From NCBI RefSeq assembly GCF_009695775.1, contig NZ_VUNG01000027.1, positions 1 through 53,597 of the forward strand: a DNA stretch of 53,597 nt, given 5' to 3'. The notes under the pieces are model-generated. The model ran no database searches. It worked only from the letters and a program-made list of their open reading frames with translations, and had not been told where the DNA came from. This document shows, in pieces, positions 1 through 8,284 of this stretch. Position numbers and translations under genes: made by a program. The stretch's first letter is position 1, and each line of letters opens with the position of its first letter. This DNA is from Hallella mizrahii (lineage in GTDB: Bacteria; Bacteroidota; Bacteroidia; Bacteroidales; Bacteroidaceae).

Positions 1-354
1 TCTTTCTTGTTTTCGTCAGTAGGACAACCAAATTCCAAGACAGGCGACTATATCGACCCAATCATATGTTTTGCGGGGTTAGGGTGGGGATAAACCCCAC
101 CCCTACGTTGGATGTACATTTGATGACCGCATTATTTTCCTTTGCTTTTATGGGGATAAAAAAACGCCTCTACGTTGGATATACATGGTGGGTTCGCAGG
201 GGTGGGGTTCATCCCCACCCTAACCCTCGCATGGTAACTAATCGTCCACCCTAACCCCCGCATGATAACTAATCTCTTGACCTCGAAAAAGTGGCGAAAA
301 CAGGAGGACCTGAAACAGGTGGCGATGTAGTGCGATTAAACAAGACGACAAATT

Positions 355-389
355 AGGCTTCATGTTCCATTTGGGGCATGAAGCCTTTT
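355..389 (+). terminator. intrinsic terminator, first duplicate copy
   Basis: AGGCTTCATG at 355-364 pairs perfectly with CATGAAGCCT at 377-386, followed by a short T run. It would end a transcript entering from upstream of the window. Confidence 0.7.
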
Positions 390-748
390 CTGTGCTCTTT
401 CTTGTTTTCGTCAGTAGGACAACCAAATTCCAAGACAGGCGACTATATCGACCCAATCATATGTTTTGCGGGGTTAGGGTGGGGATAAACCCCACCCCTA
501 CGTTGGATGTACATTTGATGACGACGTTATTTTCCTTTGCTTTTATGGGGATAAAAAACGCCTCTACGTTGGGTGTACATGGTGGGTTCGTAGGGGTGGG
601 GTTCATCCCCACCCTAACCCCCGCATGGTAACTAATCGTCCACCCTAACCCCCGCATGATAACTAATCTCTTGATCTCGAAAAAGTGGCGAAAGCAGGAG
701 GATCTGAAACAGGTGGCGATGTAGTGCGATTAAACAAGACGACAAATT

Positions 749-786
749 AGGCTTCATGCTCCATTCTGGGGCATGAAGCCTTTTTT
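749..786 (+). terminator. intrinsic terminator, second duplicate copy
   Basis: AGGCTTCATG at 749-758 pairs with CATGAAGCCT at 772-781 and is followed by a longer T run than in the first copy. The loop differs from copy 1 by substitutions and one extra base while the stem is unchanged. Confidence 0.75.
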
Positions 787-839
787 GTGCTCTTTGTGTT
801 TCTGTACAAGCATCCTCACATAAGCAGCAATCGCATCCA

Positions 840-1235
840 AAAACATTGACAAAACACCCTCATTGCAAGCTTTCATTCTAGAAAAGGCAATGGCTCTGAA
901 ACGACATTCTCAGCGTCAGTTCCCGCTCATCTCAGTGGTTTCTGCTTGTCATCTCAGTTGTTTCTACGAGTCATCTCGGTTGTTTTTATGAGTCAAACCA
1001 CTTGTTTTATCGAGTCAAAGCACTTGTTTTATCGAGAAAAAAACGTAGAAGCAGGCATCAACAAGGGTTTTCTCATACCATTATCTTTACACTCTATCCA
1101 TAAGTCCCTATATATCAATACTATATAAAAACAACCCAAAAATTCGCGAAATTCCGGCCAAGATAGGTCCCGGTCATAAAAATCGCCAAAATAGAGGCCG
1201 AAAATTATCAGTTTATATGACAATCCTATTGTGTC
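840..1235 (+). repeat. intergenic element with 22-bp array, copy 1
   Basis: The core is an array of strict 22-bp period with units starting at 927, 949, 971, 993 and 1015, and a degenerate unit at 905. The first three units begin TCATCTCAG/GGTNGTTT and the last two TCAAANCACTTGTTTT. The left flank (GACAAAACACC, TTGCAA, TCTAGAAAAGGC) and right flank (TATCAATA, CCAAAAATTCGCGAAA, AAAATCGCC, ATCAGTTT) recur around the arrays near 26185 and 52976. No gene is seen in it. Confidence 0.75.
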
Positions 1236-1258
1236 TTCCACTCCTCTTGCTAGTTTAG

Positions 1259-1405
1259 ATCTTTGTCGTCTGTTTACCAACAGCAGGCAATGCCAAGAAC
1301 CCGTTTGCCGTGCTCATACGGCGCTTATTGCCAACACAGGCAAGGACGACACATCAGAAGCTCACCACAGAAGAAGTGAAAGATGAGGACATCGAGACGT
1401 ACTAA
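1259..1405 (+). pseudogene. possible C-terminal gene remnant
   Basis: A 48-codon frame without a start codon lies between an in-frame TAG at 1256-1258 and a TAA at 1403-1405. It ends in KLTTEEVKDEDIETY and contains NPFAVLIRRLL, which reads like real protein, but the family was not recognised. It may be the end of a decayed gene. Bases 1406-1563 show nothing else. Confidence 0.3.
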
Positions 1406-1563
1406 ACCCGCAGCCTCACCCCATAGCCCATCTCCACAAAAGAGAGGAGGACGATATGCTCCAAAGGGCGAATAAGGTGCGAAAGCAAACCCCTGTCCCT
1501 ATGCAGCCAAAAGAGAGACGGACATTTCAATATTGTGCCGTTTGATAATTTCATCTTTCTGAT

Positions 1564-1594
1564 TTTGCGGTCTTAATATTATTGGTTATCTTTG
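1564..1594 (+). promoter_or_regulatory. Bacteroidetes-type promoter for the GNAT-nitrilase gene
   Basis: TTTG at 1564-1567, a 19-bp spacer, then TATCTTTG at 1587-1594 match the TTTG / TAnnTTTG consensus. The start codon at 1654 lies 59 bp downstream. Confidence 0.75.
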
Positions 1595-1653
1595 CAAGCA
1601 TAATCAAGGTGAAGGATTACAGTACGGCAGTGCCGTCTTAAGCGTCAAAAACA

Positions 1654-3219
1654 ATGGAAACGACACATCAAATCAACAAGGTAGAGCTTCGCACCCTGCG
1701 CATGGAGGACTATGACCAGCTGGCAGGCTCTTTTAAGCGTATCTATGGCGACAGCGATGAGTTCTGGACGCACGCTCAGATCAAGAAACTCATTACGATC
1801 TTCCCCGAAGGACAGGTGGTGGTCATCGCCGACGGAAAGATCGTGGGCTGTGCGCTGAGCATCATCGTAGACTACGACATGGTCAAGGGCGACCATACCT
1901 ATGCACAGGTGACAGGCAACGAGACCTTCAACACCCACAACCCCAACGGCAATATCCTCTATGGCATCGAGGTGTTTATCCATCCCGACTACCGTGGTCT
2001 CAGACTCGGCCGACGCATGTATGAGTATCGCAAGGAGCTCTGCGAGAAACTCAATCTCAAGGCTATCATGTTTGGCGGGCGTATCCCCAACTATCACAAA
2101 TACGCCGACACCATGCGACCAAAAGAGTATATCGAGAAGGTGCGCTCGCGCGAGATCTACGACCCCGTGCTGAACTTCCAGCTGAGCAACGATTTCCACG
2201 TGCGCCGCATCATCCGCAACTATCTGCCCAACGACGAGGAGTCGAAGCACAACGCCTGCCTGCTACAGTGGGACAATATCTACTATGAACCCAAGCGCGA
2301 CCAGAAGGTGGAGCGCAAGCCTACCGTGCGCATCGGCATGGTGCAGTGGCAGATGAGACCCTACAACAGCATCGATGAGCTCTTCGAGCAGGTGGAGTTC
2401 TTCGTAGACTCGGTGTCGGACTATAAGAGTGACTTCATCCTCTTCCCCGAATATTTCAACGCACCGCTCATGGCACGCTACAACAATCTTGGTGAGGCGG
2501 AGTCCATACGTGCGCTGGCTAAGTATACCGAGAAGATCCGCGACCGCTTCCGCGAGCTCGCTATCAGCTATAACATCAACATCATCACGGGCTCCATGCC
2601 CTACGTCAAGGACGACGGTGGCCTCTACAACGTGGGCTTCCTCATCCGCCGTGACGGCACTGACGAGATGTACGAGAAAATCCATGTCACCCCCGACGAG
2701 GTGAAGTGCTGGGGACTCAACGGCGGCAATGCCATCCGCACCTTCGACACCGACTGCGGAAAGATTGGCGTGGTGATCTGCTACGATGTGGAGTTTCCTG
2801 AGCTCACCCGTCTGTTGGCAGCGCAAGGTATGCAGATCCTCTTCGTGCCGTTTATGACCGACACACAGAACGCCTACGCCCGTGTGCGCATCTGCGCCCA
2901 GGCCCGCGCCATCGAGAACGAGTGCTATGTGGCCATCGCCGGTAGTGTGGGCAACCTGCCGCGTGTGCACAACATGGACATCCAGTATGCTCAGAGCGCT
3001 GTCTTCACGCCCTGCGACTTCCCCTTCCCCAACGACGGCCGGCGTGCCGAGGCTACGCCCAACACCGAGATGATCCTTGTGGCCGACGTGGATCTCAACC
3101 GCCTCAGCCAGCTCCACACCTACGGTTCGGTACGTAACCTGCTCGACAGGCGAACGGATCTGTATGAGGTAAAGTTAACGCCTCACCCCCGAACCCCTCT
3201 CCCAAGGAGAGGGGAGTGA
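1654..3219 (+). CDS. GNAT acetyltransferase-carbon-nitrogen hydrolase fusion protein
   Basis: The 521-residue protein has two parts. Residues about 10-150 are a GNAT acyltransferase domain; the acetyl-CoA loop is seen around DYRGLRLGRR (112-121) after the strand YGIEVFIHP. Residues about 224-500 are a nitrilase-superfamily carbon-nitrogen hydrolase with the full triad: E266 in LFPEYF, K342 in YEKIHVTP and C376 in VVICYDVEFPE. Such proteins hydrolyse amides or nitriles in the cytoplasm; the substrate cannot be read from sequence. A promoter sits 59 bp upstream, and the ATG at 1654 opens the GNAT domain directly. The last residues (about 508-521, LTPHPRTPLPRRGE) are translated from the first unit of a 42-bp repeat that also supplies the stop codon, so the natural C-terminus has probably been altered by repeat insertion. 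Confidence 0.9.
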   Translation: METTHQINKVELRTLRMEDYDQLAGSFKRIYGDSDEFWTHAQIKKLITIFPEGQVVVIADGKIVGCALSIIVDYDMVKGDHTYAQVTGNETFNTHNPNGNILYGIEVFIHPDYRGLRLGRRMYEYRKELCEKLNLKAIMFGGRIPNYHKYADTMRPKEYIEKVRSREIYDPVLNFQLSNDFHVRRIIRNYLPNDEESKHNACLLQWDNIYYEPKRDQKVERKPTVRIGMVQWQMRPYNSIDELFEQVEFFVDSVSDYKSDFILFPEYFNAPLMARYNNLGEAESIRALAKYTEKIRDRFRELAISYNINIITGSMPYVKDDGGLYNVGFLIRRDGTDEMYEKIHVTPDEVKCWGLNGGNAIRTFDTDCGKIGVVICYDVEFPELTRLLAAQGMQILFVPFMTDTQNAYARVRICAQARAIENECYVAIAGSVGNLPRVHNMDIQYAQSAVFTPCDFPFPNDGRRAEATPNTEMILVADVDLNRLSQLHTYGSVRNLLDRRTDLYEVKLTPHPRTPLPRRGE

Positions 3220-3302
3220 ACGCCTCACCCCCGAACCCCTCTCCCAAGGAGAGGGGAGTGAACGCCTCACCCCCGAACCCCTCTCCCAAGGAGAGGGGAG
3301 TG
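3177..3302. repeat. three tandem 42-bp palindromic repeats
   Basis: Units start at 3177, 3219 and 3261. Each contains the inverted repeat CCCCTCTCC / GGAGAGGGG separated by CAA. The same palindrome occurs inside the next gene near 3547, after crcB at 5240-5259 and, degenerate, after the PrsW gene near 34740. The first unit encodes the end of the upstream protein. Confidence 0.9.
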
Positions 3303-3339
3303 ATTACTCTGGCGAAACCAGCCTGCGGTTGATCGCACG

Positions 3340-3385
3340 GCTTTGTATAGGGGCGGCTCGCCGTGGCCCGCCCCTACTAACACCC
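3340..3385. repeat. GC-rich palindromic intergenic repeat
   Basis: TAGGGGCGG...CCGCCCCTA-type palindrome with GGGGCGGCTCGCC and GGCCCGCCCCTA, a variant of the GGGGTTAGGG family found elsewhere in the window. Confidence 0.6.
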
Positions 3386-3419
3386 TAAGAACATAACACC
3401 CAAGAATAGAAAGAAACAG

Positions 3420-4274
3420 ATGATAGATACGCAACAACATAATGGTAAACCGAAACACAGTAATAAGGAACCTGATAAACCAGAACACTGTAATAAGGAA
3501 CCTGGTAAGTCGGCCTCCTATAATACTCCGTTTATCTCAGTAACTACTCCCCTCTCCCTCGGAGAGGGGCAAGGGGGTGAGGCTGGAGAGCCTGGTGAGC
3601 TTGTTGAGTTTGTTGAGCCTAGAGAGCCTGATAAGCTTGTTGAGCCTTCCTTATACATCTTCGATTTCGACGGTACGCTGGGTGACTCCAAGCATCTCAT
3701 CGTCAAGACCATGCAGGACACATGCCGTGAGCTGAACATGGATCAGCCGACGGAAGATGCCTACGCCGCCACCATCGGTCTGCCACTGGAGCAATGCTTC
3801 GCCGTGGCCTGCCATGTCGACGACGCTACGGCAGACCGCTGTGCCACCGTCTACCGCGACATCTTCCGACGTAACAACCGTCCGGGTGCCGTACCGCCGT
3901 TTCCCGGTGTCCTTGACACGCTTCGCACGCTCCATGAGCATGGACGGCTCATCGCGCTGGCCAGCAGCCGTTGTCATGAGTCGCTGCAAGGCTTTGCCCA
4001 GGAGTATAGCATCGACGATTGGCTCTGCGCCTTGGTGGGAGCAGACGACGTGACGCATGCTAAGCCCGATGCCGAGCCTGTCAACGTGATCCTGCAATCC
4101 ACCGGCTGTAAGCCTGAGGATACGCTCGTCGTGGGTGACACGCGCTTCGACATTCTCATGGGGCGCAAAGCAGGAGCCCACACCTGTGGCGTGACCTACG
4201 GCAATGGCTCGCGCGAAGAACTGGAAGAGGCAGGGGCGGAACAAATCATCGATCAGTTTGATAAATTAATTTGA
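3420..4274 (+). CDS. HAD-superfamily phosphatase (phosphoglycolate phosphatase-like)
   Basis: Residues about 78-284 form a haloacid dehalogenase-type hydrolase: motif I FDFDGTLGDS with nucleophile D82 and D84, a helical cap, a Ser/Thr motif region LASSRC, the lysine in THAKPDAEP, and motif IV VVGDTRFDILMG. This is the layout of Gph/PGMB-type phosphatases that dephosphorylate small metabolites with Mg2+. The N-terminal 77 residues are unusual: two near-repeats ending KEP, then residues 43-54 encoded by the CCCCTCTCC-GGAGAGGGG repeat, then a stretch rich in EP and LVE. No ATG, GTG or TTG was found between 3420 and motif I, so the start at 3420, preceded by an A-rich leader, is the only one seen. 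The HD gene follows 5 bp after the stop. Confidence 0.8.
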   Translation: MIDTQQHNGKPKHSNKEPDKPEHCNKEPGKSASYNTPFISVTTPLSLGEGQGGEAGEPGELVEFVEPREPDKLVEPSLYIFDFDGTLGDSKHLIVKTMQDTCRELNMDQPTEDAYAATIGLPLEQCFAVACHVDDATADRCATVYRDIFRRNNRPGAVPPFPGVLDTLRTLHEHGRLIALASSRCHESLQGFAQEYSIDDWLCALVGADDVTHAKPDAEPVNVILQSTGCKPEDTLVVGDTRFDILMGRKAGAHTCGVTYGNGSREELEEAGAEQIIDQFDKLI

Positions 4275-4279
4275 GAAAT

Positions 4280-4834
4280 ATGGAAGAGACACAAAAAATT
4301 ATCGATGCCCTCACTCTGCGCATCATTACCTACGACGCTGGTGATCCCATGCGCATACAACATCTGCTGAAGGTACACCGCTTTGCGCAACTCATCGGCC
4401 GTGCCGAAGGGCTGGACGCCCACACTCTCTTTGTCTTGGAGTCAACAGCCGTACTTCACGACATCGGCATCCATCCCGCTGAGGCAAAATACGGCAGCAG
4501 CAACGGTAAATACCAGGAAAAGGAGGGACCAGCACCGGCACGCGCCATCCTCGAAGACATGCACTACGACGAGGCCGACATCGAGCGCATCTGCTGGCTC
4601 ATCGCCCATCACCATACCTACAAGAACATAGACGCACCGGACTATCAGATCCTCGTGGAGGCAGACTTCCTTGTCAACCTCTACGAAGACCATATCTCGC
4701 AGCACGGCATTGAGGCGGCACGCAAAAACATCTTCAGGACGAAGACCGGATTGCAGTTGCTCCACATGATCTATCAGGAGACTTACACAATGCCCGGCGC
4801 CGACACACACTGTGAGGAGGGTGAGAAATGCTGA
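4280..4834 (+). CDS. HD-domain phosphohydrolase
   Basis: The 184-residue cytoplasmic protein has HD-domain metal ligands: H33 in KVHRF, H60-D61 in AVLHDIGIH, the H110-H112 cluster in IAHHHTYKN, and D129 in VEADF. HD proteins of this size hydrolyse phosphomonoesters or nucleotides; the substrate is unknown. The ATG at 4280 is preferred to the in-frame TTG at 4271 because the latter overlaps the stop of the HAD gene. The crcB start codon lies inside its 3' end (overlap of 7 bp), so HAD, HD and crcB are probably translated from one message. Confidence 0.8.
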   Translation: MEETQKIIDALTLRIITYDAGDPMRIQHLLKVHRFAQLIGRAEGLDAHTLFVLESTAVLHDIGIHPAEAKYGSSNGKYQEKEGPAPARAILEDMHYDEADIERICWLIAHHHTYKNIDAPDYQILVEADFLVNLYEDHISQHGIEAARKNIFRTKTGLQLLHMIYQETYTMPGADTHCEEGEKC

Positions 4835-5205
4835 AAGACTTCATGCTCGTGGGCTGCGGCAGCTTCTTGGGTGGCGGCTGTCGCTTTGTGGTGTCCAAGC
4901 TCATACAAGTGCTGATACCACTGAGCTTTCCCTTTGGCACGTTTGCTGTCAACATTCTCGGTTGTCTGATCATCGGCTTCCTGTCCGGTCTCAACTGGGC
5001 AGGAGGTTGGATGTCGCCGTCGGTGAAGCTCATTCTGACCACAGGCTTCTGTGGCGGCTTCACCACTTTCTCCACCTTCATGAACGAGAGCACGGCACTC
5101 ACGCACGACGGAGACTATCTCTACCTCGCCCTCTACTTAGGGCTGAGCGTGGCGTTGGGACTGCTCGCCGTCGTCGCCGGCAATGCCTGCGCCAAAATGA
5201 TATAA
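4828..5205 (+). CDS. crcB: fluoride-specific ion channel CrcB
   Basis: This 125-residue membrane protein exports fluoride down its gradient as a dual-topology dimer. Family marks are GSFLGGGCRF near the N-terminus, GTFAVNILGC in the second helix and GFCGGFTTFSTF in the third; four hydrophobic segments fit the usual length of about 125 residues. It overlaps the HD gene by 7 bp (ATGC/TGA arrangement), indicating translational coupling. No fluoride riboswitch was recognised upstream, as expected for an internal operon gene. The stop is followed by palindromic repeats and a terminator-like hairpin. Confidence 0.93.
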   Translation: MLKDFMLVGCGSFLGGGCRFVVSKLIQVLIPLSFPFGTFAVNILGCLIIGFLSGLNWAGGWMSPSVKLILTTGFCGGFTTFSTFMNESTALTHDGDYLYLALYLGLSVALGLLAVVAGNACAKMI

Positions 5206-5215
5206 CAGTCTCACC

Positions 5216-5304
5216 CCCGTACACAGCCTCACCCCCGTACCCCTCTCCATGGAGAGGGGAGTGATTACTTCCAAGGGGTGTTAGGAGGGGATTGCAATCC
5301 CCTC
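5216..5304. repeat. palindromic repeats after crcB
   Basis: Two perfect 20-bp palindromes lie here: CCCCTCTCCATGGAGAGGGG at 5240-5259 and GAGGGGATTGCAATCCCCTC at 5285-5304. The first belongs to the same family as the 42-bp repeats at 3177-3302. Confidence 0.8.
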
Positions 5305-5336
5305 CCCTCGGGGAGGGTTCGGGAAGGGCTTTTTTG
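5300..5336 (+). terminator. probable intrinsic terminator after crcB
   Basis: CCCTCCCC at 5300-5307 pairs with GGGGAGGG at 5310-5317; a T6 run follows at 5330-5335 after a short purine-rich gap. The gap between stem and T run makes it imperfect. Confidence 0.5.
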
Positions 5337-5346
5337 TTTTCTTTTC

Positions 5347-5378
5347 TTTCTGTTTCTCGATTTTATTCTGTAACTTTG
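5347..5378 (+). promoter_or_regulatory. probable promoter for the DUF1599 gene
   Basis: TAACTTTG at 5371-5378 matches TAnnTTTG; the upstream box is TTTC at 5347-5350, one base off consensus, with a 20-bp spacer. Confidence 0.55.
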
Positions 5379-5403
5379 CAGAAACTTAGCACATTATATA
5401 ATA

Positions 5404-5967
5404 ATGAGTACAACCGTGCAGGAAACAGAAAGGCAGTTCCAGGACGTCATGGCAGAGTGCAGACAGCTCTTTGCCAAGAAGCTACATGACTATGGTGCCT
5501 CATGGCGTATGCTCCGTCCTTCTTCGCTTACCGACCAGCTCTTTATCAAAGCCAAGCGCATTCGCACTCTTGAGATCACTAAAGAAAGTCTTGTCGGCGA
5601 GGGCATCAGACCGGAGTTCATCGCGCTGATCAACTATGGCATCATTGGACTCATACAGCTCAAGGAGGGTTTCGCCGATACCATCGACACCACACCTGAT
5701 GAGGCACTGAAGCTCTACGACCACTATGCCCACGAGGCTTTCGAGTTGATGAAGCGCAAGAACCACGACTATGGCGAGGCGTGGAGAGACATGCGCGTCA
5801 CGAGCTACACCGATTTCATCCTCACAAAGATAGAACGTGTCAAAGAGCTCGAAGAAAACCAGGGCAAAGCACTCGTCTCGGAAGGCATCGACAGCAACTA
5901 CTACGACATCATCAACTATGCGGTTTTCGGTGCCATCCGCACGAAACAACCGATAGAGAAAGCATAG
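5404..5967 (+). CDS. DUF1599 domain protein
   Basis: The 187-residue protein has two copies of one domain: KLHDYGASWRMLR...LFIKAKRIRTLE in the first half and KNHDYGEAWRDMR...FILTKIERVKELE in the second, each followed by an INY segment. This is the DUF1599 family, also described as a nucleotide-modification-associated domain; its biochemical activity is unknown to me. No signal peptide or membrane segment. As I recall, DUF1599, a BT_3928-type protein, tpiA, a SPOR protein and folE occur in this order in Bacteroides, so the neighbourhood looks ancestral. Confidence 0.85.
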   Translation: MSTTVQETERQFQDVMAECRQLFAKKLHDYGASWRMLRPSSLTDQLFIKAKRIRTLEITKESLVGEGIRPEFIALINYGIIGLIQLKEGFADTIDTTPDEALKLYDHYAHEAFELMKRKNHDYGEAWRDMRVTSYTDFILTKIERVKELEENQGKALVSEGIDSNYYDIINYAVFGAIRTKQPIEKA

Positions 5968-6031
5968 ACCCGGCGCTTTCGTCACTGCCCGATAAGATCC
6001 TACATTCGCTTTTCATACGCAACACTTGGCC

Positions 6032-8182
6032 ATGACCGACAAAGAAGACAACATACAGCTCCAAACACAAGCCCGCGCTACTTCGCGCTGGCAAAGCATG
6101 CTGACGACCATCCTCGTCAACATAGCCCGGTTTATTGTTGGGCTGACCTTTATCTTCTCCGGCTATGTTAAGGCCATCGACCCGTTGGGCACGCTCTACA
6201 AGATGCAGGACTATCTGGAGGCCATCGGCTTGGCAGGTGCTCTGCCCGACTATCTGCTCATTTCGGCAGCTGTGCTGCTTGCCGGACTGGAGTTTTGCAT
6301 GGGCATCTTCATGGTCTTTGCCATTCACCGGCGGATGACCTCAAAGATCATCCTCGCCTTTATGGCGGTGATGACGCTGATCACATTGTGGCTCGTCATT
6401 GCCAATCCTGTCAAGGACTGCGGTTGCTTCGGCGATGCCATCCATCTGACCAACACCGAATCACTGCTGAAGAACATCGTGCTCACGGCGTGCGCTGTGC
6501 TGCTGTGGCGGAAACCGCTCTGCATGTATCGGTTTATCTCGAAGCCCAACCAGTGGATAGCCGTCAACTACACCATCATCTTCATCCTCGTCACAAGCAC
6601 CTACTGCCTCTATAAGCTGCCTGTCTTTGACTTCCGCCCCTATCATGTCGGCGTGAACATCAAGAAAGGTATGGAGATTCCTCCCGGTGCGCCGCAACCC
6701 CAATTCGAGACAACTTTCATCCTTGAAAAGAACGGCGTGAAGAAAGAGTTCACCCTTGACAACTATCCCGACTCCACTTGGAAGTTCATCGACTCCAAGA
6801 CCGTGCAGACCGCCGAGGGCTATGTGCCGCCGATCCACGACTTCTCGATACAGTCGCGCGCGGGCGATGACCTCACCGACAGCATCCTCGACCGCCGCGG
6901 ATACACCTTCCTGCTTATCGCTCCCGACCTGAGCACTGCCGACGACGGCAACTTTGGTGCCATCGACCAGCTCTATGAGTATTGCATTGACAGACATATC
7001 CCCTTTTACTGTCTGACAGCTTCGGGCGACAAGGACATCAAGCACTGGGAAGACATCACGGGCGCGGAATATCCCTTCCTGCTCACCGACGGCACCACAC
7101 TCAAGACGATGATCCGCAGCAATCCAGGACTGATGCTTATCAAAAACGGCACGATTCTGCGCAAGTGGAGCCATAACGACCTCCCTGACGCAGCTGACCT
7201 GCACGGTGACATCAATAAGTTGCCCATCGGACAGCCCGACGGGCACACGGCAGCCGGCACGATGGCAAAGGTTGCCATTTGGTTTATCCTGCCGCTGTTC
7301 CTGCTCACGCTCGCTGACAGACTGTGGGCTTGGACCAAATGGCTCAAAGCTTGGCAGAAGGAAAAAGAAAATCAGATACAACAACAACTGTTTAACTTAT
7401 TATTAATAGAAAGGAAACGTAAAATGAGAAAGAAAATCGTTGCAGGCAACTGGAAAATGAACGAGAACCTGCAGGAGGGCATCGCCCTGGCAAAAGAGAT
7501 CAATGAGGCATGTGCTGCTGACAAACCTAACTGTGGTGTCATCGTCTGCACTCCGTTCATCCACTTGGCTAAGGTCGCTGAGGTCCTGGATCAGAATTTC
7601 GTCGCTCTCGGTGCTGAGAACTGCGCCGACAAGGAGAAGGGCGCTTACACTGGTGAGGTCTCTGCCGCTATGGTGAAGTCTACCGGTGCACAGTATGTCA
7701 TCCTGGGTCACAGCGAGCGTCGTCAGTACTATCACGAAACTGCTGAGATCCTGAAAGAGAAGGTTCAGCTGGCACTGGCTAATGGTCTGAAGGTGATCTT
7801 CTGCTGCGGCGAGACTCTCGAAGAGCGCGAGGCCAACAAGCAGAACGAGGTCGTCAAGGCTGAGCTCGACGGCAGTGTGTTCAACCTCTCTGCTGAGGAG
7901 TGGAAGAACATCGTGCTGGCTTACGAGCCGATCTGGGCTATTGGCACAGGCAAGACGGCTACCAGCGACCAGGCTGAGGAGATGCTCGCTTACATCCGTA
8001 GCATCGTCGCTGAGAAGTACGGCAAAGAGGCTGCTGAGGACACAACCATCCTCTACGGTGGAAGCTGCAAGCCCGGCAATGCTAAGGAGCTCTTCGCTAA
8101 GCCTGACATCGACGGCGGCCTGATCGGCGGCGCTTCTCTGAAGTGCGCTGACTTCAAGGCTATCATCGACGCTTGGAAGTAA
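6032..8182 (+). CDS. DoxX/MauE-like membrane protein continuous in frame with triosephosphate isomerase
   Basis: A single frame of 716 codons. Residues 1-464 are a BT_3928-type protein: a DoxX/MauE-like membrane region with about four helices from residue 25 to 165, the redox-associated motif DCGCFG, another helix near 178-197, a thioredoxin-fold-like segment (about 290-400, no CxxC) and a last helix near 418-437. Residues 465-716 are a whole triosephosphate isomerase. No stop codon separates the two; the junction is an AT-rich stretch coding for [12 protein letters not shown] that looks like an untranslated leader. Either the stop codon was lost and a fusion is made, or both a long product and free isomerase exist. 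The ATG at 6032 is chosen over the TTG at 6026. Confidence 0.7.
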   Translation: MTDKEDNIQLQTQARATSRWQSMLTTILVNIARFIVGLTFIFSGYVKAIDPLGTLYKMQDYLEAIGLAGALPDYLLISAAVLLAGLEFCMGIFMVFAIHRRMTSKIILAFMAVMTLITLWLVIANPVKDCGCFGDAIHLTNTESLLKNIVLTACAVLLWRKPLCMYRFISKPNQWIAVNYTIIFILVTSTYCLYKLPVFDFRPYHVGVNIKKGMEIPPGAPQPQFETTFILEKNGVKKEFTLDNYPDSTWKFIDSKTVQTAEGYVPPIHDFSIQSRAGDDLTDSILDRRGYTFLLIAPDLSTADDGNFGAIDQLYEYCIDRHIPFYCLTASGDKDIKHWEDITGAEYPFLLTDGTTLKTMIRSNPGLMLIKNGTILRKWSHNDLPDAADLHGDINKLPIGQPDGHTAAGTMAKVAIWFILPLFLLTLADRLWAWTKWLKAWQKEKENQIQQQLFNLLLIERKRKMRKKIVAGNWKMNENLQEGIALAKEINEACAADKPNCGVIVCTPFIHLAKVAEVLDQNFVALGAENCADKEKGAYTGEVSAAMVKSTGAQYVILGHSERRQYYHETAEILKEKVQLALANGLKVIFCCGETLEEREANKQNEVVKAELDGSVFNLSAEEWKNIVLAYEPIWAIGTGKTATSDQAEEMLAYIRSIVAEKYGKEAAEDTTILYGGSCKPGNAKELFAKPDIDGGLIGGASLKCADFKAIIDAWK
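7424..8182 (+). CDS. tpiA: triosephosphate isomerase (internal start)
   Basis: This glycolytic enzyme interconverts dihydroxyacetone phosphate and glyceraldehyde 3-phosphate. All catalytic marks are present: GNWKMN with K11, H96 in ILGHSERR, E168 in [12 protein letters not shown], and the phosphate loop GGSCKPGN. The 252-residue length from the ATG at 7424 is the normal full length. The ATG follows an A-rich leader (AGAAAGGAAACGTAAA) of the kind used for strong Bacteroidetes genes, which supports an independent start although the frame is open to the upstream gene. The codons are also more uniform than in the upstream half, as expected for a highly expressed gene. Confidence 0.93.
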   Translation: MRKKIVAGNWKMNENLQEGIALAKEINEACAADKPNCGVIVCTPFIHLAKVAEVLDQNFVALGAENCADKEKGAYTGEVSAAMVKSTGAQYVILGHSERRQYYHETAEILKEKVQLALANGLKVIFCCGETLEEREANKQNEVVKAELDGSVFNLSAEEWKNIVLAYEPIWAIGTGKTATSDQAEEMLAYIRSIVAEKYGKEAAEDTTILYGGSCKPGNAKELFAKPDIDGGLIGGASLKCADFKAIIDAWK

Positions 8183-8193
8183 TTTTCTATCTA

Positions 8194-8267
8194 TCAGGAA
8201 TGAGAGAACCAGGACGGCCTTCACCCCTGTTGTGGGGGTGAAGGCGTGCCTCTTCTCTGATTCCTGA
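8194..8267. other. long two-part hairpin between tpiA and the SPOR gene
   Basis: An outer stem TCAGGAATNAGAGAA / TTCTCTNATTCCTGA (8194-8208 with 8253-8267) encloses an inner perfect stem GCCTTCACCCC / GGGGTGAAGGC (8217-8227 with 8235-8245). No T run follows, so it may stabilise the tpiA 3' end or act as a weak bidirectional terminator. Confidence 0.6.
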
Positions 8268-8284
8268 CTATTACAACGACGATT

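Larger units (their letters stand above)
1..790. repeat. 395-bp tandem duplication
   Basis: Bases 1-395 are repeated almost exactly at 396-790; the motif TCTTTCTTGTTTTCGTCAGT starts at 1 and 396, and TCTTTGTG begins a third period at 791. Each unit holds two GC-rich palindromic repeats of the GGGGTTAGGG type and ends in a terminator-like hairpin. Differences are a few substitutions and single-base length changes in homopolymers. Short open frames inside it only translate the repeats, so no gene is called. Confidence 0.9.

Noticed and set aside
66..631. short frames of 62-89 codons in the 395-bp duplication
   Set aside because: They encode only translated palindromic repeats and are duplicated with them.
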